DNA of 64,000 bases from JBGAPI01 sp044221335 (GTDB lineage Bacteria; Pseudomonadota; Gammaproteobacteria; Xanthomonadales; Ahniellaceae), in NCBI GenBank assembly GCA_044221335.1, contig JBGAPI010000013.1, positions 1-64,000 of the forward strand, given 5' to 3'. Positions 53,087 to 63,571 of the stretch are shown piece by piece; the first letter of the stretch is position 1, and each line of letters starts with the position of its first letter. A program made the translations under genes and the position numbers. A model generated the notes under the pieces. That model had not been told where the DNA came from and ran no database searches. It saw nothing but the letters and a program-made list of their open reading frames with translations.

Positions 53087-54663
53087 ACCGTCGCAACGTC
53101 TTCCACGCCGATCGCCGCCGCTTCCTCAACCAGACCGTGCGCGCCGCGCTCGGTGGCGCAAGTCTCTACTCCGCGCTCGGCAACCTGCAGCTGGTCAATG
53201 CCGCGACCCGCCAGGCCAAGTACAGCTTCACCGACTACAAGGCGCTGGTCTGCGTGTTCCTGTACGGCGGCAACGATGGCTTCAACACCGTCGTGCCCTA
53301 CACCCAGGCCAACTACAACGCCTTCTTCGGTGCCGGCGGCGTGCGGCCGCTGCTCAACCTGCCGCGTGCCAACCTGCGCCCGCTGAACATGACCGCCACC
53401 TCGGGCGACGGCATCCAGTACGCGCTGCACCCGCAGATGCCGGAGCTGGCCACGCTGTTCAACCAGGCCTCGAGCCCGCTTGCGATCCTCGCCAACGTCG
53501 GGACCCTGGTCGGTCCGGTCACCCAGAACCAGTACCTCAATTCCAATCCGGCACTCCCACCGCAGCTGTATTCGCATTCGGACCAGGCGGCCTATTGGCA
53601 GTCGTCGCCGCCGTCCAACACGCCGACCACCGGTTGGGGCGGTAAAATCTGCGATCTGCTGAGCTCGGTGAATCCCGCCGGGGTGCCGATCATCACGTCG
53701 TTGTCGGGGCAGGATGCCTTCATCCGCGGCGACGTGGTCGACGGCTACATCATGAACTCGCACGGAGCACTCACGCTCAATCGCCCCAACGATTCGGTCC
53801 CCAATCCGGGGAAGGACCTGACGGCCTCGTACAACGCGCTGGCGGGTAACAACAGCCAGGCGAACATGCTGGAGCGCACCTATGCGCGGACGGTGAATCA
53901 CGCGATTTCCACGTCCCAGCTGATCAACGGCGCCCTGCCGGAGTTCACTCCGAACCAGGGTTACCCCGACCTCTCCGGATTCTTCACCAACCATGCGAAC
54001 AACGGCGACCTCGATCGCCAGCTGCTGACCGTTGCCCAGTTGATCTGGGCCGGAGCCACCAACAACGCCTCTGGCCTGACCGGCTCCAAGCGCCAGATCT
54101 TCTTCGTCAATGCCGGCGGCTACGACACGCACAGCGATCAGCTGAACCAGCAGGGCGGCGGTGGCAGCGTCGGGCGCGGCCTGTTGACCGCTTTGTCGCA
54201 GGCGCTGGACGGCTTCTACAAGGCCATGATCGATCGGGGATTGCAGAACAACGTCACCCTGTTCACCGCGTCGGACTTCGGCCGCTCGATGACCAACAAC
54301 TCCGACGGCACCGACCACGGCTGGTCCTCGCACCACTTCATCCTCGGTGGTGCGGTGCAGGGCGGCAAGTTCTACGGCAACGGCTGCGGCTTCAGCCCGG
54401 CGGCGAACTTCGGCACGGTGATGCCGAGCCTGACCAACCCGACGCCGTCGTCCTACGGCGTGCCCTCGCCCAACAAGAACGACCCCGGCGACGGCAACGG
54501 CCGCCTGATCCCGACGACCTCGGTCGACCAGTACGGCGCGACGCTGGCCAACTGGTTCGGCCTGTCGGGTCCGGACATCGCGACGATCTTCCCGAACCTC
54601 AACCAGTTCTCGGCGTCGAGCGGCTACGACCCGGCGGCGGGGTATCTGAAGTTCCTGGCGTAG
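53083..54663 (+). CDS. DUF1501 exported protein, probable Tat substrate
   Basis: A 526-residue partner of the DUF1800 protein. The N-terminus MNRRNVFHADRRRFLNQTVRAALGG has a twin-Arg context (DRRRFL) before a hydrophobic stretch, suggesting Tat export. The core carries CVFLYGGNDGFNTVVPY, a long strand/helix body with FFVNAGGYDTHSDQLNQQGGGG, and the C-terminal ASDFGRSMTNNSDGTDHGWSSHHFILGG, which resembles an alkaline-phosphatase-type DxxH metal site. The two genes are translationally coupled. Activity is unknown. Confidence 0.92.
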   Translation: MNRRNVFHADRRRFLNQTVRAALGGASLYSALGNLQLVNAATRQAKYSFTDYKALVCVFLYGGNDGFNTVVPYTQANYNAFFGAGGVRPLLNLPRANLRPLNMTATSGDGIQYALHPQMPELATLFNQASSPLAILANVGTLVGPVTQNQYLNSNPALPPQLYSHSDQAAYWQSSPPSNTPTTGWGGKICDLLSSVNPAGVPIITSLSGQDAFIRGDVVDGYIMNSHGALTLNRPNDSVPNPGKDLTASYNALAGNNSQANMLERTYARTVNHAISTSQLINGALPEFTPNQGYPDLSGFFTNHANNGDLDRQLLTVAQLIWAGATNNASGLTGSKRQIFFVNAGGYDTHSDQLNQQGGGGSVGRGLLTALSQALDGFYKAMIDRGLQNNVTLFTASDFGRSMTNNSDGTDHGWSSHHFILGGAVQGGKFYGNGCGFSPAANFGTVMPSLTNPTPSSYGVPSPNKNDPGDGNGRLIPTTSVDQYGATLANWFGLSGPDIATIFPNLNQFSASSGYDPAAGYLKFLA

Positions 54664-54677
54664 GGTGCGCTTGCTCT

Positions 54678-54773
54678 TGTGGGAGGGGCGCAAGCCCCGA
54701 TCGCGGCGCATCGATTCGCGCCGAAGCTCTGGGCTTGCGCCCCTCCCACATCGCGGCTTGCGCCGCTCCCACA
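54678..54773. repeat. REP-like palindromic repeat, family A
   Basis: TGTGGGAGGGGCGCAAGCCCC at the left, then after ~35 bp inverted GGGCTTGCGCCCCTCCCAC, then CGGCTTGCGCCGCTCCCAC. It starts 14 bp after the DUF1501 stop and ends just before the stop of the minus-strand glycosyltransferase gene. Confidence 0.88.
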
Positions 54774-54778
54774 ATCGC

Positions 54779-56401
54779 CTACGGCTCGTCGTCGCCACTC
54801 GCCGCCCGCTTGCCCGCCAGCCACACCGACGCCTTCCACAGCGCGACCTGCCGCTGCCGGAACGGCTGCGCGATCAGCGGGCCGGCGTCGCCGGCGGGCA
54901 GGTCGCCGCGCGGGTATTCGACCAGCAGGCCGTCGGGATTGGCCTCGGCCCAGGCCTCGACGCCGTCGCGCGGCAGCGCCTGAACCGGCGACGTGAGTCG
55001 ACCGAGGAACTGGAACTGCCCCTCGTAGGTGCCGACGTGAGCGACCGGATGGCCGGCGCGCTGCGCATCGGCGATCGCCGTCGCGATCGCGGAGAGGTCG
55101 AAGCCGCGGTAGCCGCGTACGCTGAAGGCGGCGTGGGCGAAGGCGGTCGCGACAGTGGCGGCGCAGGCGATCGCGACGACCTGACGCGACAACGGCCGCG
55201 CGCGCCAGAGCGCGAGCGCGGACAGCGTCGTGGCGATGCCGTACCAGCGCGGCGCGACGGCCATGTCGTTCAGCCAGAGGAGCTTCGACGGCCAGCGCGC
55301 CAGCAGTTCCGGCAGGAAGGCGAGGCCGAGGCCGAGCACGAGCAGGGCGAGGCCGACCAGCCAGGCCGGTCGCGCGTCGTCCCCGGGCCGTGCGACGAGC
55401 AGGCCGGCGAGCAGCACCGCGAAGCCGGCGAACTCCGGCAGCAGGTAGTAGACCTGCTTGCCGCTGACCACCGAGAACACGAGGAAGGTTGCCGCCAGCC
55501 AGACGACGCAGAAGCGGCTGCCGTCGTCGAGCGCGCCGCGCAGCTTCGCCAGCGCGGCGAGCGCCGGGCGCCAGTACAGCCAAGGGAACAGCAGCACCGG
55601 CAGTACCGGCACGACGTACCACCACAGCGGCCGCGCGTGGTCGAAGCTCTGCACCACCCGGCCCGCGGTCTGCGTCCACAGCAGCATGTGGCGGTACTCG
55701 GGGCCGCCAAAGACCACCGCCGGCACGACCCACAGCGCGAACAACCCGGCGCCGGCGACGAGCGCGATCGCGCCATTGCGGTACCAGCGCAGCCGATCCT
55801 CCCGCGCGGCGGCGGCCCACCACGGCCCGGCGATCAGCGCCGGCGCGACGTGCAGCAGCATCACCGGGCCCTTGGTCAGCAGCCCGAGGGCGACCGCGAC
55901 CGCGAAGCCGCGCCAGCTCGGCCGCGCCCCCGGGCGCTCGCCGCGTGCCATTGCCACCAGCGCGCCGAGCACGCAGGCGGTCAGCAGGATCTCGTACATC
56001 AGCTGCAGCGCGAACAGGAAGTAGTAGGCGCCGCCGGCGAGGATCCACGGCGCCAGCCGGGCCGCGAGTGGCCGGTCCGGATACAGCGCACTGGCGAGCC
56101 GGCCGGCCAGCGCGAGCGTCGTCGCGCCGATCAGCACCTCGAGCGCGCGCGGCCACAGATCGGACGGACCGGTGACGGCCCAGCCGGCGTGGATCAGCCA
56201 GTACAGCAGCGGCGTCTTGTGGCTGTAGGGCGCGCCGTTGAGGTAGGGCACCAGGAAGTCGCCGCGGATCCACATCTCCCAGGCCGCCGACAGCGTGCGG
56301 GTCGAATACAGCGGCTGCGGGCCGTGCAGGAAGATCGACACCCCGGCGACGGCGAGCCAGAACAGGCACCACAGCGGGACGCGTCGCGGGTCGAGGCTCA
56401 T
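54779..56401 (-). CDS. GT83-like (ArnT/PMT) membrane glycosyltransferase, altered acidic loop
   Basis: A 540-residue polytopic enzyme. It has about ten helices in the first 400 residues and a periplasmic C-terminal domain. The family body is clear (WEMWIRGDFLVPYLNGAPYSHKTPLLYWLIHAGW, GLLTKGPVMLLHVAP, FSVVSGKQVYYLLPEF). In place of the DE/DxE acid pair of active ArnT-like enzymes, the first loop reads PLYSTRTLSAAW, with no acidic residue. Its ATG at 56401 overlaps the upstream gene by 4 bp, so both belong to one operon. A role in adding sugars to an envelope polymer is inferred. Confidence 0.85.
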   Translation of the reverse strand: MSLDPRRVPLWCLFWLAVAGVSIFLHGPQPLYSTRTLSAAWEMWIRGDFLVPYLNGAPYSHKTPLLYWLIHAGWAVTGPSDLWPRALEVLIGATTLALAGRLASALYPDRPLAARLAPWILAGGAYYFLFALQLMYEILLTACVLGALVAMARGERPGARPSWRGFAVAVALGLLTKGPVMLLHVAPALIAGPWWAAAAREDRLRWYRNGAIALVAGAGLFALWVVPAVVFGGPEYRHMLLWTQTAGRVVQSFDHARPLWWYVVPVLPVLLFPWLYWRPALAALAKLRGALDDGSRFCVVWLAATFLVFSVVSGKQVYYLLPEFAGFAVLLAGLLVARPGDDARPAWLVGLALLVLGLGLAFLPELLARWPSKLLWLNDMAVAPRWYGIATTLSALALWRARPLSRQVVAIACAATVATAFAHAAFSVRGYRGFDLSAIATAIADAQRAGHPVAHVGTYEGQFQFLGRLTSPVQALPRDGVEAWAEANPDGLLVEYPRGDLPAGDAGPLIAQPFRQRQVALWKASVWLAGKRAASGDDEP

Positions 56402-57465
56402 GGCTTCCAGTATCCCAGCTTCGCCCGCATCTCCAGGCGGCGCCACAGGTTGAGCGGCTTTGGGCGAAGGCCGCTGCGGCCGTCGGCGAGAAACGCATCG
56501 ACCGCGGCCAGCACGCGTTCGCTGGCGCGACCGTCGCGCTCGGGATGGATCGCGTCGGCGTTGGCGGCGAGGGCGGCGCGGAGCGTCTCGTCGGGCGACA
56601 GCGCGCGCGACAGCGCCGCCGGCAGCTCCGCGACCTCGCGCACGTCGAGCATGTAGGGCTTCGGTGCACGGTTGCGGAAGGTCACCACCGGCCGGCCCTG
56701 CACCGCGAACTCCGGAAGGATCGACGAGGTGTCGGCGAGCAGCACCTCGGCGGCGGCGAGCATCGCCACCAGCTGTTCGGTCTCGACGAACGCCGCGTTG
56801 CGGCCGGCCAGTGCGCGGTAGCGCTCGGTCAGCTCGCGCGGACATTTCGGGTGCAGCGTGAGCAGCCAGAAATGCTCGCCGCGGGCGATCTCGGCGGCCA
56901 GCCAGTCGAACAGCAGGGGCGCACAGGACAGACGCTCGGTGAAGGTCGAGCCGAACGCCAGCACCCGCCGCCCCGCCGCCGGGGCACGCAGTCCGGCGAT
57001 CGTGGCGGCGTCGGGACGGAACAGCGGATCGAGCTTCGGCCAGCCGGTCTCGGCGACGCGGAAATGCGGGTCGCGCGCGGCGATCGCCTGGAACGGCGCC
57101 GTGGTCGCCGGTCCCTGGGTGCAATACAGGTCGAACAGGCCGCGGATGCGGAAGTGGCCCTTGGCCTCGGAGCGCTTCTCGACGTTGAAGCCGTGGAAGA
57201 CCTGCACCTTGATCCCGGGGAAGAACCCGGGAATCCAGTTGCTCGCCGCGAGCGAGGCCTCGGCGTCGAAGCGGCGCACCGCGTCGACGCTGTCGAGCAG
57301 CCGGCCGAGGTGCTCCTCGTGGATCGACCGGTCCGGCAGGTCGAAGCCATGCAGGAACCAGGCGACCTCGTCGCCACGCGCCCGCGCGGCGCGCGCCAGC
57401 GGGGCCAGGATCGGAATGGCGTAGCGCTCGGCGCCGAACAGCAGCAGGCGGCGGCCGGAACTCAT
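56398..57465 (-). CDS. CDP-glycerol glycerophosphotransferase-like protein
   Basis: A 355-residue protein of the TagB/TagF-type superfamily, in which family members transfer glycerol-phosphate or related groups to polymer or lipid acceptors. Family landmarks are FFPGIKVQVFHGF, GWPKLDPLF, LAFGSTFTERLS, LLTLHPKCPRELTERYRAL and LLADTSSILPEFAVQGRPVVTF. The opening MSSGRRLLLFGAERYAIPILAPL is a GT-B-like first strand. It sits between the gamma-carbonic anhydrase (39 bp) and the GT83-like gene (4-bp overlap), suggesting a small envelope-polysaccharide operon. Confidence 0.88.
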   Translation of the reverse strand: MSSGRRLLLFGAERYAIPILAPLARAARARGDEVAWFLHGFDLPDRSIHEEHLGRLLDSVDAVRRFDAEASLAASNWIPGFFPGIKVQVFHGFNVEKRSEAKGHFRIRGLFDLYCTQGPATTAPFQAIAARDPHFRVAETGWPKLDPLFRPDAATIAGLRAPAAGRRVLAFGSTFTERLSCAPLLFDWLAAEIARGEHFWLLTLHPKCPRELTERYRALAGRNAAFVETEQLVAMLAAAEVLLADTSSILPEFAVQGRPVVTFRNRAPKPYMLDVREVAELPAALSRALSPDETLRAALAANADAIHPERDGRASERVLAAVDAFLADGRSGLRPKPLNLWRRLEMRAKLGYWKP

Positions 57466-57504
57466 CGGCTGGCCCTCGTCACCACGTGGCGGCGCCGGAT
57501 CGCT

Positions 57505-58032
57505 TCAACCGAGATACTCGTTCTTCAGGCGCACGTAGTGCATCGCGGAATACTGCAGCTGCTCGATCTGGGTGTCGGTCAGCCGCCGCACCAGCCGTGC
57601 CGGATTGCCGAGCCACAGCTCGCCGCTGCCGACGACCTTGCCCGGCGACACCACCGCGCCGGCACCGACGAAGGCATGCTTCTTCACGACCGCGCCGTCG
57701 AGCACGGTCGCGTGCATTCCGATGAGGCAGCAGTCCTCGAGCGTGCAGGCGTGGATCACCGCCGCATGGCCGATGGTGACGTCGTCGCCGATCAGCGTCG
57801 GAAAGCCCTCGGGCGTGTAGGTACCGTCGTGGGTGACGTGGACGATGGTGCCGTCCTGGATGTTGGTCCGCTTCCCGATGCGGATGTGCATGACGTCGCC
57901 GCGCACCACCGTGCCCGGCCAGATCGAGGAGTCGTCGCCGATCTCGACGTCGCCGATCACGGTCGCGGCGGGATCGACGTAGACGCCCGCGCCGAGCTTC
58001 GGCAGGCGGCCTTTGTAGGGACGGATGTTCAT
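57505..58032 (-). CDS. Gamma-carbonic-anhydrase-like hexapeptide-repeat protein
   Basis: A 175-residue left-handed beta-helix protein. The ATG at 58032 gives MNIRPYKGRLPKLG. It has repeated hexapeptides (ATVIGDVEIGDDSSIWPGTVVRG and so on) and the zinc-site His residues in HVTHDG and IGHAAVIHACTL. It is of the YrdA/PaaY type; some are carbonic anhydrases, others are inactive or act on acyl groups. It is the first gene of the minus-strand envelope cluster. Confidence 0.9.
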   Translation of the reverse strand: MNIRPYKGRLPKLGAGVYVDPAATVIGDVEIGDDSSIWPGTVVRGDVMHIRIGKRTNIQDGTIVHVTHDGTYTPEGFPTLIGDDVTIGHAAVIHACTLEDCCLIGMHATVLDGAVVKKHAFVGAGAVVSPGKVVGSGELWLGNPARLVRRLTDTQIEQLQYSAMHYVRLKNEYLG

Positions 58033-58134
58033 GGTCGGGCGTCGGTGGGCGAATGGGCCGGACATTGTGCCATCGGTCGCCCTGCCCCGAGGTCACGGAT
58101 TGAGCCGTGGCCGCGCTTTTGGCACTCTGCCGGG

Positions 58135-58974
58135 ATGCTCACCGACGAAGCGCTCCGCCACTTCCACGAGCACGGCTACGTCACCTTGCCGGGCTTCAAG
58201 TCCGCCGCCGAGATCGCGGCGCTGCGGGCACGCGCCGACGAGATCGTCGAGGCCTTCGACGCCGACCGCCATCGCAGCATCTTCACCACCCGCGACCAGG
58301 CGCTCGCCACCGACCGCTATTTCCTCGACTCGGCCGACGCGGTGTGCTGCTTCTTCGAGGAGGAAGCCTTCGCCGAGGACGGCACGCTGCGCCAGGCCAA
58401 GGCGCTGTCGATCAACAAGATCGGCCACGCGCTGCACGATCGCGACCCGGTGTTCGACGCCTTCTCGCGCGGCCCCGCGCTGGACGCGATCGCTCGAGCC
58501 CTGGGTCTGGTCGAGCCCCTGATCTGGCAGTCGATGTACATCTTCAAGCAGCCCGGCATCGGCGGCGAGGTCGGCTGGCACCAGGACGCGACCTTCTTCG
58601 ACACCGTGCCGACCAGCGTGACGACGTTCTGGTTCGCGCTGGAGGACGCCAGCCTCGCCAACGGCTGCCTGTGGGTCGAGCCCGGCGGCCACCGCGGCCC
58701 CTTGCGGCAGCGCTTCGTGCGCGACGGCGACCGCGTCGAGATGCACGCGCTCGACCCGACGCCCTGGCCCGGTCCCGACGGCGCGCGCCCCCTCGAAGTG
58801 CCGGCCGGGACGCTGGTCTGCTTCCACGGCCTGCTGCCGCACTACAGCGCGCCGAACCGCTCGGCGATCTCGCGCCACGCCTACACCCTGCATGTCACCG
58901 ACGCGCGCTGTCATTACGCCGAATCGAACTGGCTCCGGCGCGAAGCGTCATTTCCGGTGCGCGGCTTCGTGTAG
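58135..58974 (+). CDS. Phytanoyl-CoA dioxygenase family protein
   Basis: A 279-residue Fe(II)/2-oxoglutarate dioxygenase. The ATG at 58135 gives MLTDEALRHFHEHGYVTLPGF. The facial triad is His149-x-Asp151 in VGWHQDATFF and His236 in LLPHYSAPNRS, with Arg in NRSAISRHAYTLH as the likely 2-oxoglutarate ligand. PhyH members hydroxylate varied lipid or natural-product substrates; the substrate here is unknown. It is divergent from the gamma-carbonic anhydrase gene. Confidence 0.92.
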   Translation: MLTDEALRHFHEHGYVTLPGFKSAAEIAALRARADEIVEAFDADRHRSIFTTRDQALATDRYFLDSADAVCCFFEEEAFAEDGTLRQAKALSINKIGHALHDRDPVFDAFSRGPALDAIARALGLVEPLIWQSMYIFKQPGIGGEVGWHQDATFFDTVPTSVTTFWFALEDASLANGCLWVEPGGHRGPLRQRFVRDGDRVEMHALDPTPWPGPDGARPLEVPAGTLVCFHGLLPHYSAPNRSAISRHAYTLHVTDARCHYAESNWLRREASFPVRGFV

Positions 58975-58991
58975 GGCGCGCACTGCGCGCC
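58975..58991. repeat. Terminator-like REP hairpin, family C
   Basis: GGCGCGC-ACT-GCGCGCC immediately follows the stop codon. With the two preceding bases the 20-mer is identical to that after fadE (20919 onward). No T-tract. Confidence 0.7.
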
Positions 58992-59089
58992 ATCGCGAAA
59001 CCCCCGCGGACTCGCGTCGATCCCCCGATCGCCATCGCAGCGCATCCATCCGAGCCCGTCGCGACGGCACGCAGGGCGCGCGCTGCGAA

Positions 59090-59536
59090 CTACGGCCGGA
59101 ACTTGTCCCGCCGGTCGCGCTGCAGCTTCTGCTCCGTGAAGATCTTCGTGATCAGGCCCTTCGCGGTCTGCGCCTTGAACCAGGCCCACAGGATTGCGGG
59201 CAGATTCATGATCGGAACCAGGAAGGCGAGCAGGAAGAACAGCTGCACCGAGGCCGTGATCCGCGCGCCCATGTATTTCCCGATGCCCTCATAGCGACTG
59301 TCGGCGAGGGCCAGATCGAGCTGGCGGTAGACCATCAGGAAGCCGACGATGCCGAAGGCCGCGGCGATCACCCACGCCAGGCCCATGAAGGTCTTGTTGA
59401 ACAGCGGCAGCGTCGGCATCGCCAGGCGGATCAGGTAGGGCGACTCGGCGACGAAGGCGATGAACAGGACCCACTGGGCGAAGCTGAGATTGCGCTTCAG
59501 GCGTTCGTAGGCGGCGTTCTCGCGAAGCTGGCTCAT
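59090..59536 (-). CDS. Small membrane protein of unknown function
   Basis: A 148-residue protein. The start at ATG 59536 yields MSQLRENAAYERLKRN. It has about three hydrophobic segments: FAQWVLFIAFVAESPYL, FMGLAWVIAAAFGIVGFLMVY and ITASVQLFFLLAFLVPIMNLPAILWAW. The ends are charged (KIFTEQKLQRDRRDKFRP). No family is recognised. It is followed downstream by a family C element, and the CPXCG gene lies just beyond. Confidence 0.7.
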   Translation of the reverse strand: MSQLRENAAYERLKRNLSFAQWVLFIAFVAESPYLIRLAMPTLPLFNKTFMGLAWVIAAAFGIVGFLMVYRQLDLALADSRYEGIGKYMGARITASVQLFFLLAFLVPIMNLPAILWAWFKAQTAKGLITKIFTEQKLQRDRRDKFRP

Positions 59537-59584
59537 CGGGGTGGAGACGGCAGTGAATGGGCCGCGAATCGTAGCGAAAGACCT

Positions 59585-59645
59585 TGGGGCGGGCACGGCC
59601 TGCGGTGGCCGCGGCGCATCGCGATGGCGGGCCGGACCCGTCCTA
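59585..59645. repeat. REP-like palindromes, family C
   Basis: GGGGCGGGCACGGCCTGC and GATGGCGGGCCGGACCCGTCC around a ~25-bp spacer, between the small membrane protein gene and the CPXCG gene. Confidence 0.55.
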
Positions 59646-59831
59646 CGAATCGGCGATGGCGTCGATCGCGACCAGCCCGTTCTCGTCGCACTCGACCACC
59701 AGCAGCATCGGCTTGCAGCACACGCTGCAGTCCTCCACGTAGCGCTGCCGCTCGACCGAGCCGTCGATCTCGACCTCGATCTCTTCGCCGCAGTAGGGGC
59801 AACTGATCTGGGCGAATTCGAGCGACGACAT
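59643..59831 (-). CDS. CPXCG-motif cysteine-rich protein
   Basis: A 62-residue protein with the CPYCGEEIEVEIDGS opening (CPxCG) and a second pair VEDCSVCCKPMLLVVECDENG. This is the CPXCG family of small probable zinc-ribbon proteins. The ATG at 59831 is clear. Function unknown. Confidence 0.88.
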   Translation of the reverse strand: MSSLEFAQISCPYCGEEIEVEIDGSVERQRYVEDCSVCCKPMLLVVECDENGLVAIDAIADS

Positions 59832-59840
59832 GGCCAATCC

Positions 59841-59998
59841 TTGTGGGAGCGGCGCGAGCCGCGATGTTTGAGGGGCGCGAGCCCCGATCGTAACGCCAGT
59901 CCGAAGCGTCGCGATCGGGGCTTGCGCCCCTCCCACAAAGGCATCGGGGCTCGCGCCCCCTCCCACAAGAGCATCGGGGCTTGCGCCGCTCCTGCGAC
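59841..59998. repeat. REP-like repeat cluster, family A
   Basis: Five or so copies of the GGGAGGGGCGCAAGCCCC-type unit in alternating orientation (GTGGGAGCGGCGCGAGCCGCGA, GGGGCGCGAGCCCCGATCG, CGATCGGGGCTTGCGCCCCTC, ATCGGGGCTCGCGCCCCCTC, ATCGGGGCTTGCGCCGCTCC). It fills the space between the CPXCG gene and the porin gene. Confidence 0.9.
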
Positions 59999-60005
59999 AG
60001 TCGAG

Positions 60006-61349
60006 CTAGAACGAGTACTTCGCGACCAGGTGCACCCGGTTCTCGTCGCCGTCCGCACCGCTTTCGAGCTCCCGTCGCGCGTGGATGAACTCGACGCCGA
60101 CGTCGACCTTCGGGGCCGGGGTGTAGAACAGGTTGGCGTGCAGGCTGGACGAGGACTTCGAGGCGTTGGCGCCGCCGGTGGCGAGGTCGTTGTCGTAGCG
60201 CTCGGCGGCGTAGAACAGGTTGCCGCGCACGGTGTCGTTGAACAGGTGGCGGTAGCCGACGAAACCGGCCCAGCCGCGCAGCGCGTCGAGATTGCCGGAG
60301 GCGTCGACGACCGCGTCGTTGGCGAAGTTGAGGGCGACGTAGCGGCCGAAGCCGCGGCCACCGGTCAGGCCCCAGCGCAGGTCATCCTTGCCGACCATGT
60401 ACTTGCCGGTGAAGCTCGCCGCGGCTCCGACCACGCTGTCGTCGATCGCAGTGCTGCCGACCGTCTGGTAGCGGATCTGCCGGAGCAGGCCGCCGAGCGA
60501 CATCGAGCCCCAGTCGCCCTTCCAGGTGTACTTCGCGGTGAGGTCGGGAAGGTTGTTGTCGTCGGAGGAGATCCTTGTTCCGCCGTGGAAGGGCGTGATC
60601 GTGCTCTCCGGATTCTCCAGCGAGAACGACCAGGGGCCGTGGGTGTAGCGCACCTGCGGCTGCCGCACGAACACGGTGCCGTCGGTCGGACCGATCAGGT
60701 CGGCGGACTCGGTCAGCGCGTTCACGTCCATGAAGTTCGACCAGGTCTGGCCGACCAGCCAGTGGTCCCAGTAGGCATAGGCATGGCGCAGCGTCGCGCC
60801 GTAGGTATTGGTCGCGCGCTGGTCGCCGAGCGAGGCGCCGAAGAAGTCGAACTCGACGTGCGCGCCGGCCTTGCCGCCGGACGCGGTCGGGCTGTTCACC
60901 TCGAACCACAGCCGCGAGAACTGCGCGTGGCCGTTGAGGTCGGTGCCTTCGCTCTTCGCGCCGACCGGGATCAGTCCCGGGATGTAGAGGTCGCGCGCCG
61001 TCGAACTGTCGGCGATCTCGCCGTCGCTGGTCTTGGTGTACAGACCTTCCAGCTTGACGAAGCCGCCGAAGGTGAACTTGGTGCCGGCGGCGGCACCCGG
61101 CGTGATCGTCGTGTCCTGGATCGGCGCCGGCGCGCCGGGCTTGGCGGGCGCCGCGGCGACGGCCGGGGCCGCCGGCGCGCTCCTCTGCGCCTTCAGTTCG
61201 GCGAGTACCGCCTGCAGCTGCTTCTCCAGTTCGGTCACGCGCGCCTCGAGCTGGACCTCCTTCGCGCTGTCGGCATAGGCGAAGTCGGCACCGAGGGAGG
61301 AGGCCGCCAGCAGGGCGGTCAACACGAGGTAACGGGGCAGTGGGGTCAT
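60006..61349 (-). CDS. DcaP-like outer-membrane porin
   Basis: A 447-residue outer-membrane protein. It has a signal at MTPLPRYLVLTALLAASSLGADFAYA, then a short N-terminal coiled coil (KEVQLEARVTELEKQLQAVLAELKAQ) and an Ala/Pro linker. The barrel follows, with typical aromatic strands (FTFGGFVKLEGLYTKTSDG, FSRLWFEVNSPTASGGKAGAHVEFDFFGA) and the C-terminal Phe (VAKYSF) needed for BAM. This layout matches DcaP-like trimeric porins, which pass negatively charged solutes. It is divergent from acs (271 bp between starts), so carboxylate uptake is a reasonable guess. Confidence 0.9.
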   Translation of the reverse strand: MTPLPRYLVLTALLAASSLGADFAYADSAKEVQLEARVTELEKQLQAVLAELKAQRSAPAAPAVAAAPAKPGAPAPIQDTTITPGAAAGTKFTFGGFVKLEGLYTKTSDGEIADSSTARDLYIPGLIPVGAKSEGTDLNGHAQFSRLWFEVNSPTASGGKAGAHVEFDFFGASLGDQRATNTYGATLRHAYAYWDHWLVGQTWSNFMDVNALTESADLIGPTDGTVFVRQPQVRYTHGPWSFSLENPESTITPFHGGTRISSDDNNLPDLTAKYTWKGDWGSMSLGGLLRQIRYQTVGSTAIDDSVVGAAASFTGKYMVGKDDLRWGLTGGRGFGRYVALNFANDAVVDASGNLDALRGWAGFVGYRHLFNDTVRGNLFYAAERYDNDLATGGANASKSSSSLHANLFYTPAPKVDVGVEFIHARRELESGADGDENRVHLVAKYSF

Positions 61350-61521
61350 CGGGATCGCTCCATCCGAAGTCTGGGAACAGTGTTGTTCCGTGGGCCCGCG
61401 GGGTTCTTGTCCCAGGTCAGGTCGGCGCTGGATTCCCGCGATGAACCGGCGGCGGGCGATCCACGTTCCTCCCCGAGCGTGGCGGCGACCGCACGATGCG
61501 CGCCGCAGCCGGAGGCGGCCA

Positions 61522-61567
61522 TACGCCTTTGGTCGAATTCGCCGCGGAATCCGACTAAGGTCTAGTG
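61522..61567 (+). promoter_or_regulatory. Candidate acs promoter/regulatory region
   Basis: TACGCCTTTGGTCGAA (61522-61537) and, 15 bp further, GACTAAGGTCTAGTG, whose ACTA and TAGT ends form a small palindrome. They lie 50-100 bp upstream of the acs ATG. Possible regulator site and -10/-35 overlap; no consensus claim is made. Confidence 0.35.
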
Positions 61568-61620
61568 CCCAGCGCGCGTGTTGCGGCGCAAGGTGACGTC
61601 CTCGAAACCGGAGCATCGCG

Positions 61621-63561
<1,941 letters not shown>

Positions 63562-63571
63562 ACCGTCTTCG

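Noticed and set aside
56398..57465. Teichoic acid synthesis
   Set aside because: The TagB/F-like similarity is clear, but this is a Gram-negative setting with porin and LPS-type genes. A teichoic acid pathway is not supported; an unrelated surface polymer is more likely.
56545..58134. Plus-strand frame opposite the CDP-glycerol and gamma-carbonic anhydrase genes
   Set aside because: It has no motif until ATG 58135, where the dioxygenase really begins.
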